Shown here piece after piece: positions 10,911-53,700 of a stretch of 64,000 nucleotides of DNA. The position numbers and the translations under genes are program-made. The notes under the pieces are model-generated. The model was not told where the DNA came from. It made no database searches and saw nothing but the letters and a program-made list of their open reading frames with translations. Position 1 is the stretch's first letter, and each line of letters opens with the position of its first letter. Source of the DNA: Aptenodytes patagonicus. Lineage: Eukaryota; Chordata; Aves; Sphenisciformes; Spheniscidae. The DNA lies in contig NC_134957.1 of NCBI RefSeq assembly GCF_965638725.1, positions 15,958,101 through 16,022,100 of the forward strand, given 5' to 3'.

Positions 10911-13900
10911 AATGGGTGTTCTATAATGTAAAGTTTAATTACTTGACCATAGTTTACTTATAGAAATCAGGGAAATATGGGTGGTTATAAATGTGCTTAT
11001 TAGTGTTCGGGTTTTTAAAGTGTGATTGGATTTCAAAGCAAAATTTGGGTAGCGTTAAAAGAATTCTTCCACTTATATACTGATGAAATAATTTGCATTA
11101 ATTTTGGTGAAAATGTTTGATGGATTTTAAAAAAAAAATATCTGACAGATAACACCTTACCTTCAATACGTATTTATTCAACTTGATTAGCTCTGAATAA
11201 GTCTAATTTGCATCGTTAGTGTTGGAAATGAACAGAGTAGTTGGTTGTAATTCTATAATGAAATATTCTGTAGAAATTGAAGTCAGTGAGTGAATTCATG
11301 CTCACTGTAAAGTATGTTTAAAAAAATCAGTCTCATGGAGGGTTGAGGGAATTTTACATGAAGTAAACTTACATACACAGAAACACGCACATAAAGGTCT
11401 GCTGCAAGAGCTGCACGGACATCTTGGTTGTTTGAAGTGGCCTAGTGCGGTGGCAGAGTGGAGGGGAAGCGAGCTCTGTCCCGCTGTATTGTCAGGTTCT
11501 ACCAAGAGAAGTTTTTCTGAGAATCTGAAAGGATCTCTGCTTATTCCTTTTTATTTACACTGAGGTTTGGAAAAGTTATAGTCAGTGTTCTGGACTCGGA
11601 TGATTATTTCGGAATCGTAACTCACCTCATGTAATGCTGCAGTTCAGCCAAAACTTAGTGAATGTGCGGTAAGGGAGGAAATAATATAGAAAGCAAAGGA
11701 GGAAACAGAAGGCTTTTAGAACACTTCATACTGTTCCCTGTGTGAGCAGCAGAAGCATGCTACGATTGGTGGTAGTATTGAAAGGCATAAGCAATGTCCC
11801 AACGAGCTTTTGTTCTTATGAGCTTAGGCAGTGGGTTGGCACTGAGGTGAGTGTCCAGGATCCTGGGTGGGCTCGTGCGACCTCTGCTGAAGCTTGTCTT
11901 TCTGTGGCTTTGCTGGTGGAGTAGCCGCGGTTGCAAGACCAACAGCTAGCTTGGGTGTGCCTGTACCTGCTGCAGTCAAAATTTCCTTTTTGCAGTGCAC
12001 ATCTATTCAGGGTTGCCACATCTTTTAAAAGTCACTTTTCTAGGGCTTGTTTATGCTCGCTTGTCTCTCATGGTCGGTGCAGCCTTAATTTAAATTTATG
12101 TGAGCTCCAGTTAAAACCACTTTCTATGCTGACATAGAAAAACTGGGGCTGCTGTGCCTTTGTCTTTTTTTCTCGCCTGGTATTTCTCACTTAAAATATG
12201 CACAAAAACCACTTCATGTGGAAAACATTTTAAAACAAGCTTCTGAGTAAATATACCTTTTACCTTTATAAATATCTGGTTATTAGAAAACTTAAGCTTC
12301 TATAAATTAAGGAAAGTCATCTGAACAAATATTGGATGTTCACAAGTTAACATAGCAATACAGAAAAAGTTAAATCTACCTTAAGTTTTATAGTATGTAA
12401 GCTATTGCAAGAAAGGAAAAACTGTGAAAATATCTTCTCTTAATCTTCTAGGCAAAATTATAGTCAAAACATTAGCCTCCAGTGTTGCAATAGTTTTTCT
12501 GTGGAGGGTAGTTTGAAAGAACAGTGATTTAATGTTGATTGCTAATAGCTTTTCATTTAAATTGTTGGCGTTGCACTAAAATTAGTTCAGGACCCCTCTG
12601 TTTCGGTGTTGGGAGAATGCTGAGACTGCTGGAGACCCAGGAAGGAAGTAATACCTCTGTGTGACAGGGTCACACAGGCTCTGCGGCGTTCAACTTTCAA
12701 TTTTTCAACTTAATGTGGGTTCCTTTTTTCTTTTTTTTTTCTTTTTTTTTTGGTGGAGGGGTGTGATTTTTATACTGATAAGCTGTATCACTGAATATTA
12801 GTTTTAAACACAATGTCAGGTTTCCTATGTTTTCTTTATGACATATGGAAGACTTAGGCACTATAAGGAAGTAACAAACCTGTAGAACTTCAGGTCATGG
12901 TTTTCCACCTTCTTCCCGCAGAGACACATTCCTGTATTGTTATAGTAACTTTAAAGCATTTTGGACCTTGCAGTTTAATCTGTCACTATCGCTTGTGTAG
13001 GACTGTTGCAGTGTCACTGTGAGCCTGCTGTTATGAAGGAGCACGGGCTGATTTGTCATGGTGCAGAGAAATCTGTGCAAACTTTTTTCAGTGTTGAGAG
13101 GGGAGAGAAAGTGCTTGTTTAAGGCTGCAATGTTTCATTTATGGAATAGAAGCAAAGATTGTGTGGTCTGTAATCACCTCCCCCCCAAACAAACAAATAA
13201 AAACTCTTCAAGGTTGCTGTACCATGTCAGATGGTCTTGATGAAGGGCGTGTGACTAGTGAAAGGGAAGTATAATTTGGTACGAAGTTACTGTTTGGAGT
13301 AACTTCAAGTGTGAGCGTTTTCCCAGTGTTTGTTCTAGAGATCCCTTGTGCAATGTCAGGAAATGATTAAGATGATGAATCCTGTATCATGCGATTCTGT
13401 CTTTAATCAATACCATTTAAAAAAAAAAATCCTTTTCCTTTAAACATATCAAGGCTATTCAGACCAGAAGGCTGGACACTCCCCCTTCTGGTGTGCTAAC
13501 TGAAGTTTCAGTTTAGGAAATGGGGGATTGTTTTTAAATGTAGAAGTACTGTGGAACTCCTGCTTTTTCCTTCTCACCTTTTTTTTTTTTTTTTTAATTC
13601 AAACACTTGGATGTATTGACATGCTTGTGATTTCAGGAGCTGTGCAATAATTTTATAGTTTGTTCCTGTTTTCCTAAATGAAGTCTTAATACAAATGCTC
13701 CAAGTAGGTTGCATTTCATAGTATGTGTACCTGTTGCTTAAAACAAGCACTCTAATGTCTGTTGACTGAACTAATAATAGTATTTAAACAACTGAATTCC
13801 AAAATATAGCTTGAGTCAGAATATTCCTTATAATAAGAACCAATCCCAGAGCTAGTAATGAATTTCTTGTTTGATTTGGATGCTTTTAAATAGTGACCTT

Positions 13901-14073
13901 CAATTACAAGGCATTGTGTAATTTTATAAATTAATAGTAACTTGCAAAACATTCTTGGAAGCTCTTGATGTCTACCTGTGGACCTCCAAAGTCTAAAACC
14001 TCTCCTGTAAATAGTCTGTAGTCCAGGAGGAAGTTTAAGTCTCCAATTTGTGCTTTTTCATCAGATACCCGGT

Positions 14074-43798
<29,725 letters not shown>

Positions 43799-45390
43799 AG
43801 AAAATGCTGGCTTTGTTCTATTCTGTAATAGCAACTGGTGCTTAACATAGATCTATAGCATAAAGGGGAATATTTTAATGCCTTACATTAGACTGTCCTA
43901 ACACAAATTATTTTAGACTGTCTTCATTTGAAGAGGACTTCAAAACAAACAAAACCAACTCTTCAGTTAGGTGCCTTGCAGAACCTGTGGACTGGGAACA
44001 TTATTAATCAACTTCTAGTTATGGAGGGCTTTAAGAGTTATTTTTGAAAGTCTGGTACAATTGAAATTAAATTGATTTATTGTTTTCATAAGAGTGCTTT
44101 AATTTATTACATTGTAGGTTATGTTCCTGTAAGGAAATTCATGTCCAGTCTTACATGTCATGAATAAACACATTAATGGCAATAGGAACATTCACATTGT
44201 GCAAAATTAGGTATGTGTGTATTCCTGTTAGGAATACGTTTGTGGAGTTCATAAGATAAAAATAAATTCTATTGTAAGATTTCAGAGAGGAGTGTTGAAA
44301 TTTTCTGGTTACCTGAGAATTCCAAATTTTCATTTTTCAAAATAAACAAAAATATGGAAGGGATTTCACTGATATGCTTCTAATGAAAAAGTTCAGATAG
44401 CTCAGTAGATATCAAAATAAAACAAAAATCTATTTTTTTTGTTGTAAATTGATTTAAAAAAAAAAAGGACAATTGTACTGGATTCTGAGAAGTCTTGTTT
44501 TGGCTAACTGTTCAGCACTAAAGTATATTACAAATTATCACTGTTGGCAATATTGGTTCTTTGGATTAATACAGAATAAAATGGTTCTAAAGAAGGTTTA
44601 TATAATTAAAAACAGACCCACAGAGACATTGCTTAAATATCCAGCAATAGCCATAGTATTAAAGCTTGTGTTTGTCTTCTAAAAGTAAATGTGCCTGTTT
44701 AAAGGAGCTTTTATACCAAAGTAGGCAAAAAATTTCAGTTATAAATACTGTTGAAAACTTGTGCATTTATAGCTTACTGTTTAATTTAACTTTTGTTCAA
44801 CGAATTTATTCTTAAGTATTTAAGGGACTTCAGTATACAAGATTTGCATATAGTGTGTGCACTTATATTGAACCTTCCAGTGAATTCTAGTTTCAAGCCT
44901 TCATTTCAGAGGCTTCTTGTAAACCTTTAATTTGTTACTTTTCAGGTATTTTTTTAAATAGTTGCAAGCATTTCTTATGACAGCACAAACCTTGCTACTT
45001 GATATTTAATTAAAATTTTGCATATTCTCAGAAGTTTAATGATATTCAGGCAATTCAGGAAATATTGCAATTCAGAATCTGTAGAGGACTCTAATACTGT
45101 TATTTTAAAGGAGATATTTTGATGCTTGAGGCTTCTGTCATTGTAAATTATTGTACATGTGAGTTTTGATCTGCAAGATATAATAGGATTATATATAAAT
45201 TAAGTTTTGTGTAAGTATATATAATATAGTTTATTAGAAATTCTGCAAGTTTATAAAGTGTAAATATTTTGCATATGAAAACTGAATTTAAAGCTATAGT
45301 TCCATAAAATAAGTCAAGGTTTAGAGGACATCTGAATATTTTTAGAACAGTATTTTTTCAAAGGAATAAAAGTATACCGCCTCTTGATTT
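43799..45390 (+). other. MTM1: MTM1 3' UTR (end inferred)
   Basis: AT-rich sequence after the stop. AATAAA hexamers occur at 44163, 44261, 44341, 44416, 44575 and 45365. The last would give a UTR of about 1.6 kb, close to the human length, so it is the favoured main site; the earlier ones could give shorter isoforms. A Pumilio-type TGTAAATA is at 45259-45266, and an A11 run (44456-44466) is present. Confidence 0.6.
45365..45370 (+). terminator. MTM1: Candidate distal MTM1 polyadenylation signal
   Basis: A canonical AATAAA. The downstream sequence has only moderate GT/T richness (TTGATTTAATTCAGTATGTA). Chosen because it gives a 3' UTR length like human MTM1; not confirmed by transcript data. 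Confidence 0.5.
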
Positions 45391-47029
45391 AATTCAGTAT
45401 GTACACTGAATTGCACTATTTTTTTCAGGGAAGCTCAGAGCATACGGCATATGTGTTCTAAATACACATGATTTATATGACTTATTTTTATCCTCTCAAT
45501 TTTATTCTCCCATCAGTGTTCTTCAGTACGTGTTTCCAAAATAACATCACTGTCCCAAAATCTTGACTTGTTAAGGTAAATAAGATGCATTACATCAGAT
45601 AAATGAAGAAGGATACTCAATTGTTCATGTTATACTTTACATTTTGAAAGCTATGCATACTCTGATATATTTGCCTTCTACTTACTTGTGGTTTATAAAA
45701 AAAGCTATTTTTATGAGAATATTTAAAGTTTCTGTATTTGAGTTGAACGTATTGGTGACATCTCTGAGCAGTGTGGAGAAGTTCAGAAAATCTAATAGTT
45801 TTTACTGTGTAAACACTACATGATAACCTATTGCGTTTGGGAAAGTGTAATATAATGAAAGGATCTTTCTGCACTTCATTATGTACGTGCCGTTCTTCAT
45901 ATTACCGGTTCAGTTGAATTTCAGTCTTTGAAGCTCTCTAACATAGCTCTGTGTGGGCTTGGATTTTTTTTCAAGTCAACAGATAAGATACTTGTTTTAA
46001 TTCTGTTTTTACATGGCAATATTAGGCAAACATAGGGGTGTTTTTAATCCAATACTTTCTGGAAATTACTACTTTGAAGTTGTGAATGTAGCCATACAAA
46101 CTGATCAATGTTAACAGAAAACTTGTCTCCTTTCCACTTTGATGTGTGATCTGGGCTGTCGTTCTGCAATGCACTGCATGCACATACACTGTATCTGTAC
46201 GGCACTCCAGTCCCCTGTGCAGAGCTGCCGGTGCAGCAGCTGACCCGTTAACTGCAGTCGGTTCCCTGTTGTAGCTGTCACAGCCAAGAACAAACCTGGG
46301 GAAGCTTTTGAGGTGGTGAATTGAGAGTTCCAGGTGTTGAGTGCCTTTTCCAGGAGGGGTAAGAAAGCAGGGCTGGGATGTGGACATCAATGGCTATAAA
46401 TGCCCAGTATCCAATACGAAATATCCATCTCGGAACGCTATTTTAGTGTTTTCCTTTCTGTATTCTTACTAGACGATAACCTAGTTTTTGTGCTGGGCTT
46501 CAGTTAGTTATTTAGAAAGTTTATTTGTTGAATGCCGCCTTTATTTGCTCATGCCTTATCCACCCCAGCATCACTGTTACAGCTATACCCTAGAAATGAT
46601 TTGCGTACTACCTCCTTTTGGTGTATTTTTAAACTCTGCCTTGAGTTCAGTTTTATGTCTCACAGTGAGCGTTTTTTTTTTTTATGCTTGAGAAAACAGG
46701 TTTTTATAACCAACCAGGAATCTCCTCATGTACTCCTTGCTGCTCCTTAAATAACAGCGTCGGCCGCCCTCGTTGGATACCACGGGACTGCTCTGGAGCT
46801 GGGTGTTATTTGTCAAGCAACTTTGGGGTGGGGAGAGCTTAACATCCGTCTGCCGTGTATGTGTGTGAAGGGAAGAAAAAAAAAAAATAAAGATGTCAGT
46901 TTTAAACCCTTTGCCTCTGACAGACGCTTTAATGGAGCACTGACAGCCTTCGCCTCCTTCCGTGACTGCTGCTGTCGGTCCATCTCTCCCAGCAGCGTGG
47001 CTGCCCAGCGCTGAGGGGGCTGTAGGGGG
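45391..47029. other. MTM1-MTMR1 intergenic region
   Basis: About 1.6 kb. AT-rich to about 46.7 kb, then increasing GC into the MTMR1 island. A somewhat GC-richer patch lies at 46.14-46.38 kb. No repeat or extra gene was recognised. The short gap means the two tandem genes could interfere transcriptionally. Confidence 0.7.
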
Positions 47030-47770
47030 GTGGTAGGGCGTGAGGGGGTGCCCCCAGGCCCTGCCCTCCCCTCAGCCGCCGGGCCGAGCCGGGCCGGGCC
47101 CCGCGGAGGCCGGTGGCGCGGGGCGGCAGCAGCCAGGCCTTCCCCCGCCGCGCGGGGCCGCTGCCCGCCCTCGCGGCGGCGCGGAGGCCTGTGGGTAAGC
47201 CCCGCCGCCAGGTGACAGCTCTCGGCCGCCGCCGGGGCCCGAGCGGGCCGGGCTGAGGCGGCAGGGCCGGGCCGGGCCCGGGGGTGCGCCGCGGAGGGGC
47301 CGGGAGTCCGCCATCCCGGCGGCGCAGCGAGTCCCACCGGCGGCCGGAAACATGGAGCGGGCGGCGGCGACGGCTGGGCCGGCGGTGGAGGGCGGCGGCG
47401 TGAGCCGGCGAGCCGTGCGGGCGGGGGGCGCCGCGGCGGCGGGGGCAGGGTCGCGGCAGGCCAGCACGGAGACGCTGGACAGGTGAGCGGAGCCGGCGGC
47501 GAAGGGCGCGCCCCGGGCGGGGGGCGGCGGGAGAGGGGGCTCCGCTTCCCGCGCTCGGTGGGGGGGCGCCGCGGCCTGCCCTCCCCCCGGGGCCCGGCGG
47601 CGGGAGAGCGGCGGCGGGCGCCCCTCGGCCCGCGCCTCTGCGGAGCGCGGCCCCCCGGCCTTGGGGCGGCCTCCCCGCCGCCGCCGCCGCCCCGCGCCCC
47701 GAAACCGGCGTAGAAACGGAAGCCGTGCCGCCGGCGGGTGCCGCGGCGCGGAGCCCAGCCAGCCCGTCTC
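47030..47770 (+). promoter_or_regulatory. MTMR1: CpG island / MTMR1 promoter and exon 1
   Basis: Extreme GC and CpG density from about 47030 to 47770, centred on the MTMR1 start codon. CCGCCAT at 47308-47314 could be a YY1-type element just upstream of the ATG. There is no TATA box. Long open frames on both strands here are composition artefacts. Confidence 0.85.
47352..47482 (+). CDS. MTMR1: MTMR1 coding exon 1 (residues 1-43 plus 2 bases)
   Basis: The ATG at 47352 sits in AAACATGG, a strong Kozak context. It encodes an Ala/Gly-rich low-complexity leader starting [16 protein letters not shown] and ending [12 protein letters not shown], matching human MDRPAAA...GSRQPSVETLDS. Donor CAG|GTGAGC, with Ser44 split 2+1 by the intron. 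Confidence 0.92.
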
Positions 47771-50700
47771 ACTTCAATCTGGGGGGGTTATTTTTGTGTA
47801 ACCGCGCAGGCTAGCGGCAGATTTTCCTCAGCGAGGGAACCGGCTGTTGTCAAAGTTTCCTGCTTGCGGTTGTGTGATTTTCGTCATTAACGTCATCGGT
47901 TTTGCGAAGGCTGAGGCTGCCCGCGGGATTTTGGCCCGGGGTTGTTTTGGGCAGTGCGTAGCTTCTCATCTTTGCAAACTCCAGTGAGACCGTTCTCAGA
48001 TTTTAAGGCTTTATTCCCGATTTTTTTTCACGCGAGTGCGTATTTCACCTGCAGAGGTGTAACTGTCCCAAAGCGGTATTTTGTGTGTGTGTGTGTCCGT
48101 CCCGGTGTGTCAGTTTATCTCGAGGTGTGTGTGGTGGCTTTGTGTCTCGGCGGCAGCCGGTGGCAGATTCTCGGCTGGCTGCAGGTTGGTGGGTTTCACC
48201 AGAGGTGGGTACGCAGGAGCTTGACGCCAGGTGTTACTGCGTCTAGTTCAGCAGTCGCTGGCAGAGAAATTCCTTCTTTTAGAAGTTTCCAGCTGGAGGG
48301 AGACTTCAGAGCTGAATTTAAAAATCCTTAAACAAGGAGTAGAAACTAACGGAGATTTCACCCAGATGAAAAATAAAGAAAAAAGACTGTGTTTAAAAAT
48401 CAGTGCCAGATTCCAGTCTCCATGTTCTCTCTCTTTTCTGCTCGGAGAAACCTGGAGTTTTACATCGTTCTGGTGAAGGTGGAAATCAAATGTCCATTTT
48501 CTATCACCACAACTTACATCTTTGTGTTCCTTATTAATGCACTTTCTTATCTTAATTTTCATCTTTCTTTCTTCTGCTAATCTTGTTCTACCCTGGAAAA
48601 GTTATAATGTCCGTTTGTCATATAATTTATTTATTTGCCAGTACGGTTGTACCAGGCTACGCTAACGTGCGTGACCTCAGATGAGACAGAATGAAAAGGC
48701 GTGTACTGGTGTGTGTCCCACTTGACAGATGGTGACAAGTCACATCGGTATGATCAGCATCCTGTGGTACACTGATACACCCTGAGACACCGATTGTAGG
48801 AGATGGACCTGCATTCACATTTGTTTTCCTGCTGCTGTTAACTTTGTTGATGTAGTGATTCCCGGTGAAGATAAGCCACAGAAAAATAAATCCTTTTCTT
48901 AATTAACAAGTAAATGCTTAATTGGAAACAAACTTAGGCAAACCCTAAAAGGGTGCACTAAAAATTAAGAGATGTGAGAGAAGGAGAAATAAATGAGATC
49001 AGAAAAGGATTACTGTAGGGTTTAGCTCATGCACTCTTTTACAAAACTTGAGTTTCTCTAAGTGAATCTGGACTCGAGTTCAGCACTAACCTGAGAGTTA
49101 TCTTCATTGTTCAAGCAGGAGTATCATAGATGTGTTTTAGTTGCAAAACAACATTTTGTGATCTAGTACTGTGTAGAATTTTGTGGGTGGGGAGAAAGCT
49201 ACTAAAATTTATCAGAAAAGTTCTGAAAGAGCTTTCATTTCAGGTATGAAGTTGTTGCATGCATCTTCACCATATCTACCCATCCTAGCAGAGTTAATGT
49301 GAGAGAAGACCTCTAGTTAAGTAGTAATTGGTCATCTTATGCCATTATCCCACCCCCTTAATGTCCAAGTTGTGGTGCCCCTGTTGGGTGCTGGGTATGC
49401 CTATGTAGTTATTCACTTCAATGTCACGGGATACTCACAGAATCCAAAGCTACTTCATGAGTGAATTCTAAAAATGGATTAAAATTTTCTTTCTGTATTT
49501 GACTTCCGAATAAGCATTAAATCTGTAGAAGAGCCCAGCTGAACCGTTTGAAGAAATGGCAGTTATCTAAGGCATCAGCTGAGGCTGCCGCGGCACTCAG
49601 GGAACAGTTCCCTCTGGCATTCCAGTCTTTCATGAGGTACTGGCATGTTTTGAAGGAGACCTAGCGCACTTCAAAGTGGCTGGCACCAAACTGTAATTGC
49701 TTCTCACTCTCAATACTACGTTATTTGTAAGCAGCACTAGTTCAGGCTACTGTGCTCAAAACGCATCATCTGGGATTTAGTGCGATGCTGCTGTTCAGAT
49801 GCTTTGTCTGTAGGGTTCTTACAAACACCCTACACTGCAGAATTCCTTGCTGTGGTATGGGAAGGCCCGTCCTGAAGACTATTCAGAGATTATTTTACGA
49901 ATAGGAAAAAATATGGCTAACTAGAAGTTACCCTTTAGAAAACATGTATTTTCTACATTTAATATTAATATAGAATACAACACTAGCATAGTTTAGATTT
50001 TTAAATACTAGTATAGAGTAATTTAATTTTGAGGATTTACTGAATAATCAGGAAATAATAATAAGGAAAGTGTAAGGAGTTTCCTACTACTTGACCAAAT
50101 TCATTCCATGGATGGCTTTAAGAAAAAAAAAAGATTAATGATGAAAAAAATTACACTGGATAAGGAAACCAACATTTTTATAAGTTCATAGGACCCTAAC
50201 CTTGCTTTTAACCTACTGACAGCTCCACATCTCTGATAAGATCTAGTAAAATTCTTTTCCCTAATTTGATCAGTGAAATAGTTGCATTCTGCCCACAAAG
50301 CAAGCTAATTTTTATGATGTTAGTGATCATCTGTGGTCTTGTGTTCTGGGTGTGCTCAGTTGCTACGCTATTCTCAATGTACATTTTGAATTACTGCTAA
50401 ATAATTTGAAATATTCTGTTTTTGTAGCCCAACTGGATCCCATGTGGAATGGTGTAAACAGCTGATAGCTGCAACCATTTCTAGTCAGATTTCAGGGTCT
50501 GTCCCATCCGAAGGTGTGTCCAGAGACTACAGGGTAAGTGACTCGAGGAATGCATTGATTTGTTTAAGGTAGAAGAGTGAATGATCAGGAAGGTCCTTGC
50601 TACCTTGATTATCAGGTGGTAAGTACTTAAGTGATTGCTGAATGTTTCAGAACTAGAAACATCTCATTATGCGTAGGAGTCTCTTGAATCTGCTTTGTGT

Positions 50701-53700
50701 TTTCCTCCATATTTTGAATAGTAACATTGAACTCTACAGAATAAAAATTAAGAGAGAGGTGAAAGGAAAATTAAAAGTCAATGTTTTGAATAAAACGCCA
50801 AAAGTGAGTTGTCTTTTCTTTTGATTGCTACATAAAAAAAATTTCGTAAAGTAGATTAATAGTTACAGGTTGAAATTGTTTCTAGTGTGTGTCATTCAGA
50901 GTACAGAACTGAGCTTTCCAGATTTCACAAAAAATAAATGCATATGTCTTTGTTACCATGCAAAGAACATAAATGACTACCGTTTTTCATGGGGTTTCAG
51001 CAGAGACAGAGAATTTAACATCAAACAAACAAACAAATCGCCTCTTTCACTCCCTCTCATCAACGTTTTTGTCATTAAGGTAATGATTGCACAGTATGGT
51101 TTACCTGATAGGTTCCATTACTCTTTTTTACCCCTATTCTTTCATGCTCATTTGCCGTTTCCTATATGCAGCGCGCCAACTGAACTATCAAGAGTGGAGC
51201 GTATGCAGTTTTCCTGCTCTTACAAATTGACAAAAATCACCTGTGTTTCAAGTCCCTTTAAGAAACCCAGGCTGCTGCTATCTAGATCCTTTTTTCTTCC
51301 TAGATTTGAAACAGTTCCATGGTCTTCATGCAAAATGGCCAAATGAAGATTTAATCTTTTTTTGTTTTTAACTAGATTTTAAATTATTTTCTGATATGCT
51401 CTGTGATTAAAAAGTTTGTTGTCCAGAAACAGCATATCTTAGACTCTGTGACAGCAGGTCAGATTCAGCCCAAGCCTGAAGGTGAATCCACAAAATGTTT
51501 TTGACCGTAGTCTACTTAAAAATTCACCTCACAGAGTTTCACGCTATTGGCACAGTCAGCAGCTTATACTCATAAAAAAGTGTAGCTCTTCCATACTATG
51601 GCAGCTGAATTGCAAATGCTTACTTCAGGTCAAGGCTAACATCTTTGATAAAACATTGTGGGAAACCTTGCATTACAGCTGTCTATGTTGTATTTGGCCT
51701 GTAGATCAAGGACTTCATTTCAGTAAAATCCAAGTGTGTAAGCTTGGTGTTCAGTTTATCTCTGAGTTAGAACGCATTCCTCTGGAATAAAGGGCACTTT
51801 TAAATTCTAAATAACCTCCTTCTTTATACCAAACTCATCTTGGATGTTATTTAACAGGAATAACTCTTTTAAGGCCTAATTAAAATTCTACTTCATTCTC
51901 TGTTTCTTAGAAATGAAAGAAAAAAAATTAAGCCTGGTGGTATTCAGAATTTTTGTGTATAAATTGTATTTGGCATCATTGCATTGCTGTGATTTGAAAT
52001 CCCATATTTGTCTATAACATCATGGAATTTTTTATCCTAGAATATCTTCAGTTACATTCAGGACCAGTATCTTGTGAAGTGGTATCTATGCTTTAGGAGA
52101 GGGTTTGCTTTGCACTTAGCTTCTGCAGAAGTTCAGTGGTACACTTAGTTGCTTAGTCAGTACCACTGACAGGCTGGGTTTATTCATCGTTACGATGGAA
52201 TTCACATGTAAAAAGATAATGCCCATTTATAATTGTTTTCCTTGGAGACATCTTTCCCTTTTGATGCACGCTGATCAATTTTCTGGGTCTTCGTTACCTT
52301 TGGTTATCTCGAATTGCTCTATTTAGAGACTATCTTACAACAACTCAAACTTCAGGTAGGGCCAGATGTGTGTGTTTGCTTCTGGAACTGGTCAGGCAAG
52401 GCAGTTCTGTTGCTTTCTGCTGGATTTACCAGGAACTCACTGCTTTATTCTTTCTTTCATCCTTTTTTTAATGTTTCAATCAATGTTTGCAAAAACAGGT
52501 AAATATATCGATTCTTGTATCTAATGGTGTTAAGACGTGTAGATGAGGAGCTTAGGGACATGGTTTAGTGGGCATGGTGGTGTTGGGTTGACGGTTGGAC
52601 TCGATGATCTTAGAGGTCTTTTCCAACCTCAATGATTCTCTGATTCTATGATTCTATGTTACTCTGTGTAACTTACCTTACCAGAATGTAATTTAGGGGA
52701 GGGGGGAATCAAACAGAAGCAAAGGGCCTGAAATGGAATCATCAAAACTGGAGAGCACTGAGCGAGCTCTTGCTTGCTAAACCCTACAGCAACATGATCT
52801 CACTCTGAGTTTGAACTCCGCTGCGTATGTCTTCTGTGACATACTCTCTGCCTGGAGAGTATTCTTGAATGAGGGGTTCATATAAATGAAAATTGCTTAG
52901 ATTGTAGTAGCCGAACATAGACACCTTCAGAAATAAGTTGAGAAGAGTTGTTGCTATCCTTGTTTTGCCATTTGAATCTAAAAGATATGGTGGTTATACC
53001 GCATGGCTGTTACTGCAGGCTTATTGTCTTCCACCTATAAGGATTACCAGGCTCTTCCTTCTCTTTTCACAGCAGCACGTTGTAGCTGGATAAAAGGGTG
53101 ATTAGGAATGAATGTTTCAAAAGAGCTTGGCATTTGTTACATCACTAAAATGAAGTGGCTAGATTGTTTTTAGACCAAAACACTTCTTCGAATGAGAGCT
53201 ACTAGATCTGCATAGTTTTGTTTTGTTCTTTCAAAATCTGTCTATAATTAAAATGTTTGGAAGTAGAGTTTTTCTGAAAATCTGATGAAGTAAGATATAA
53301 TATCTTTAACAAATCAAATCTGTGTGTTTTGTTGGATAACATTTTATATTTTAACTAACAGGTATACAGGAGGCCTGTTATACGGGTAAGATTACCTTTG
53401 GCTAGCAGCAAAACGGCCTCCTACCTGTTTGTCTTTTGTGCTGTGTGAGATCTTGGTGTGTCAAGCGTTCTTCTTCATTAATGGTTTTTATGAACCAGTC
53501 AGATCATTTTGCTATGCAGTGCAACAGCTTCTTTGCCATAGAAATGCTTTATATACATTACAATGTTTTCGTGAGCAATAAAACTCAATGTGTAAGAGAG
53601 CAGTATTTTTAAATTATGTTATGAATGTGCAATACTAACTTCAGTTTTATTACATTAATTTTGACAAAATGGATGCTTGCAACTGAGGCTTACATGCTTC

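Larger units (their letters stand above)
951..14064 (+). other. MTM1: MTM1 intron 1
   Basis: A 13.1-kb intron between the non-coding exon and the ATG exon. It holds a CR1 3' end on + (6512-6962), an orphan CR1-tail scrap (7143-7160), an antisense CR1 fragment (10409-10910), a TA-rich hairpin (5217-5263), a compound TA/CA microsatellite (8769-8810), T-rich tracts near 12724-12751 and 13579-13595, and modestly GC-richer patches near 11.38-11.50 and 11.82-11.96 kb. I found no convincing additional exon. Confidence 0.8.

Noticed and set aside
45411-45420. TTGCACTA, an 8-mer match to miR-130/301 seeds
   Set aside because: It lies after the favoured polyadenylation signal and probable cleavage site, so it is likely outside the transcript.
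46813-47772. 319-codon open frame (-) over the MTMR1 CpG island
   Set aside because: Antisense to MTMR1 exon 1, low-complexity Pro/Arg/Ala content, no domain; a GC artefact.
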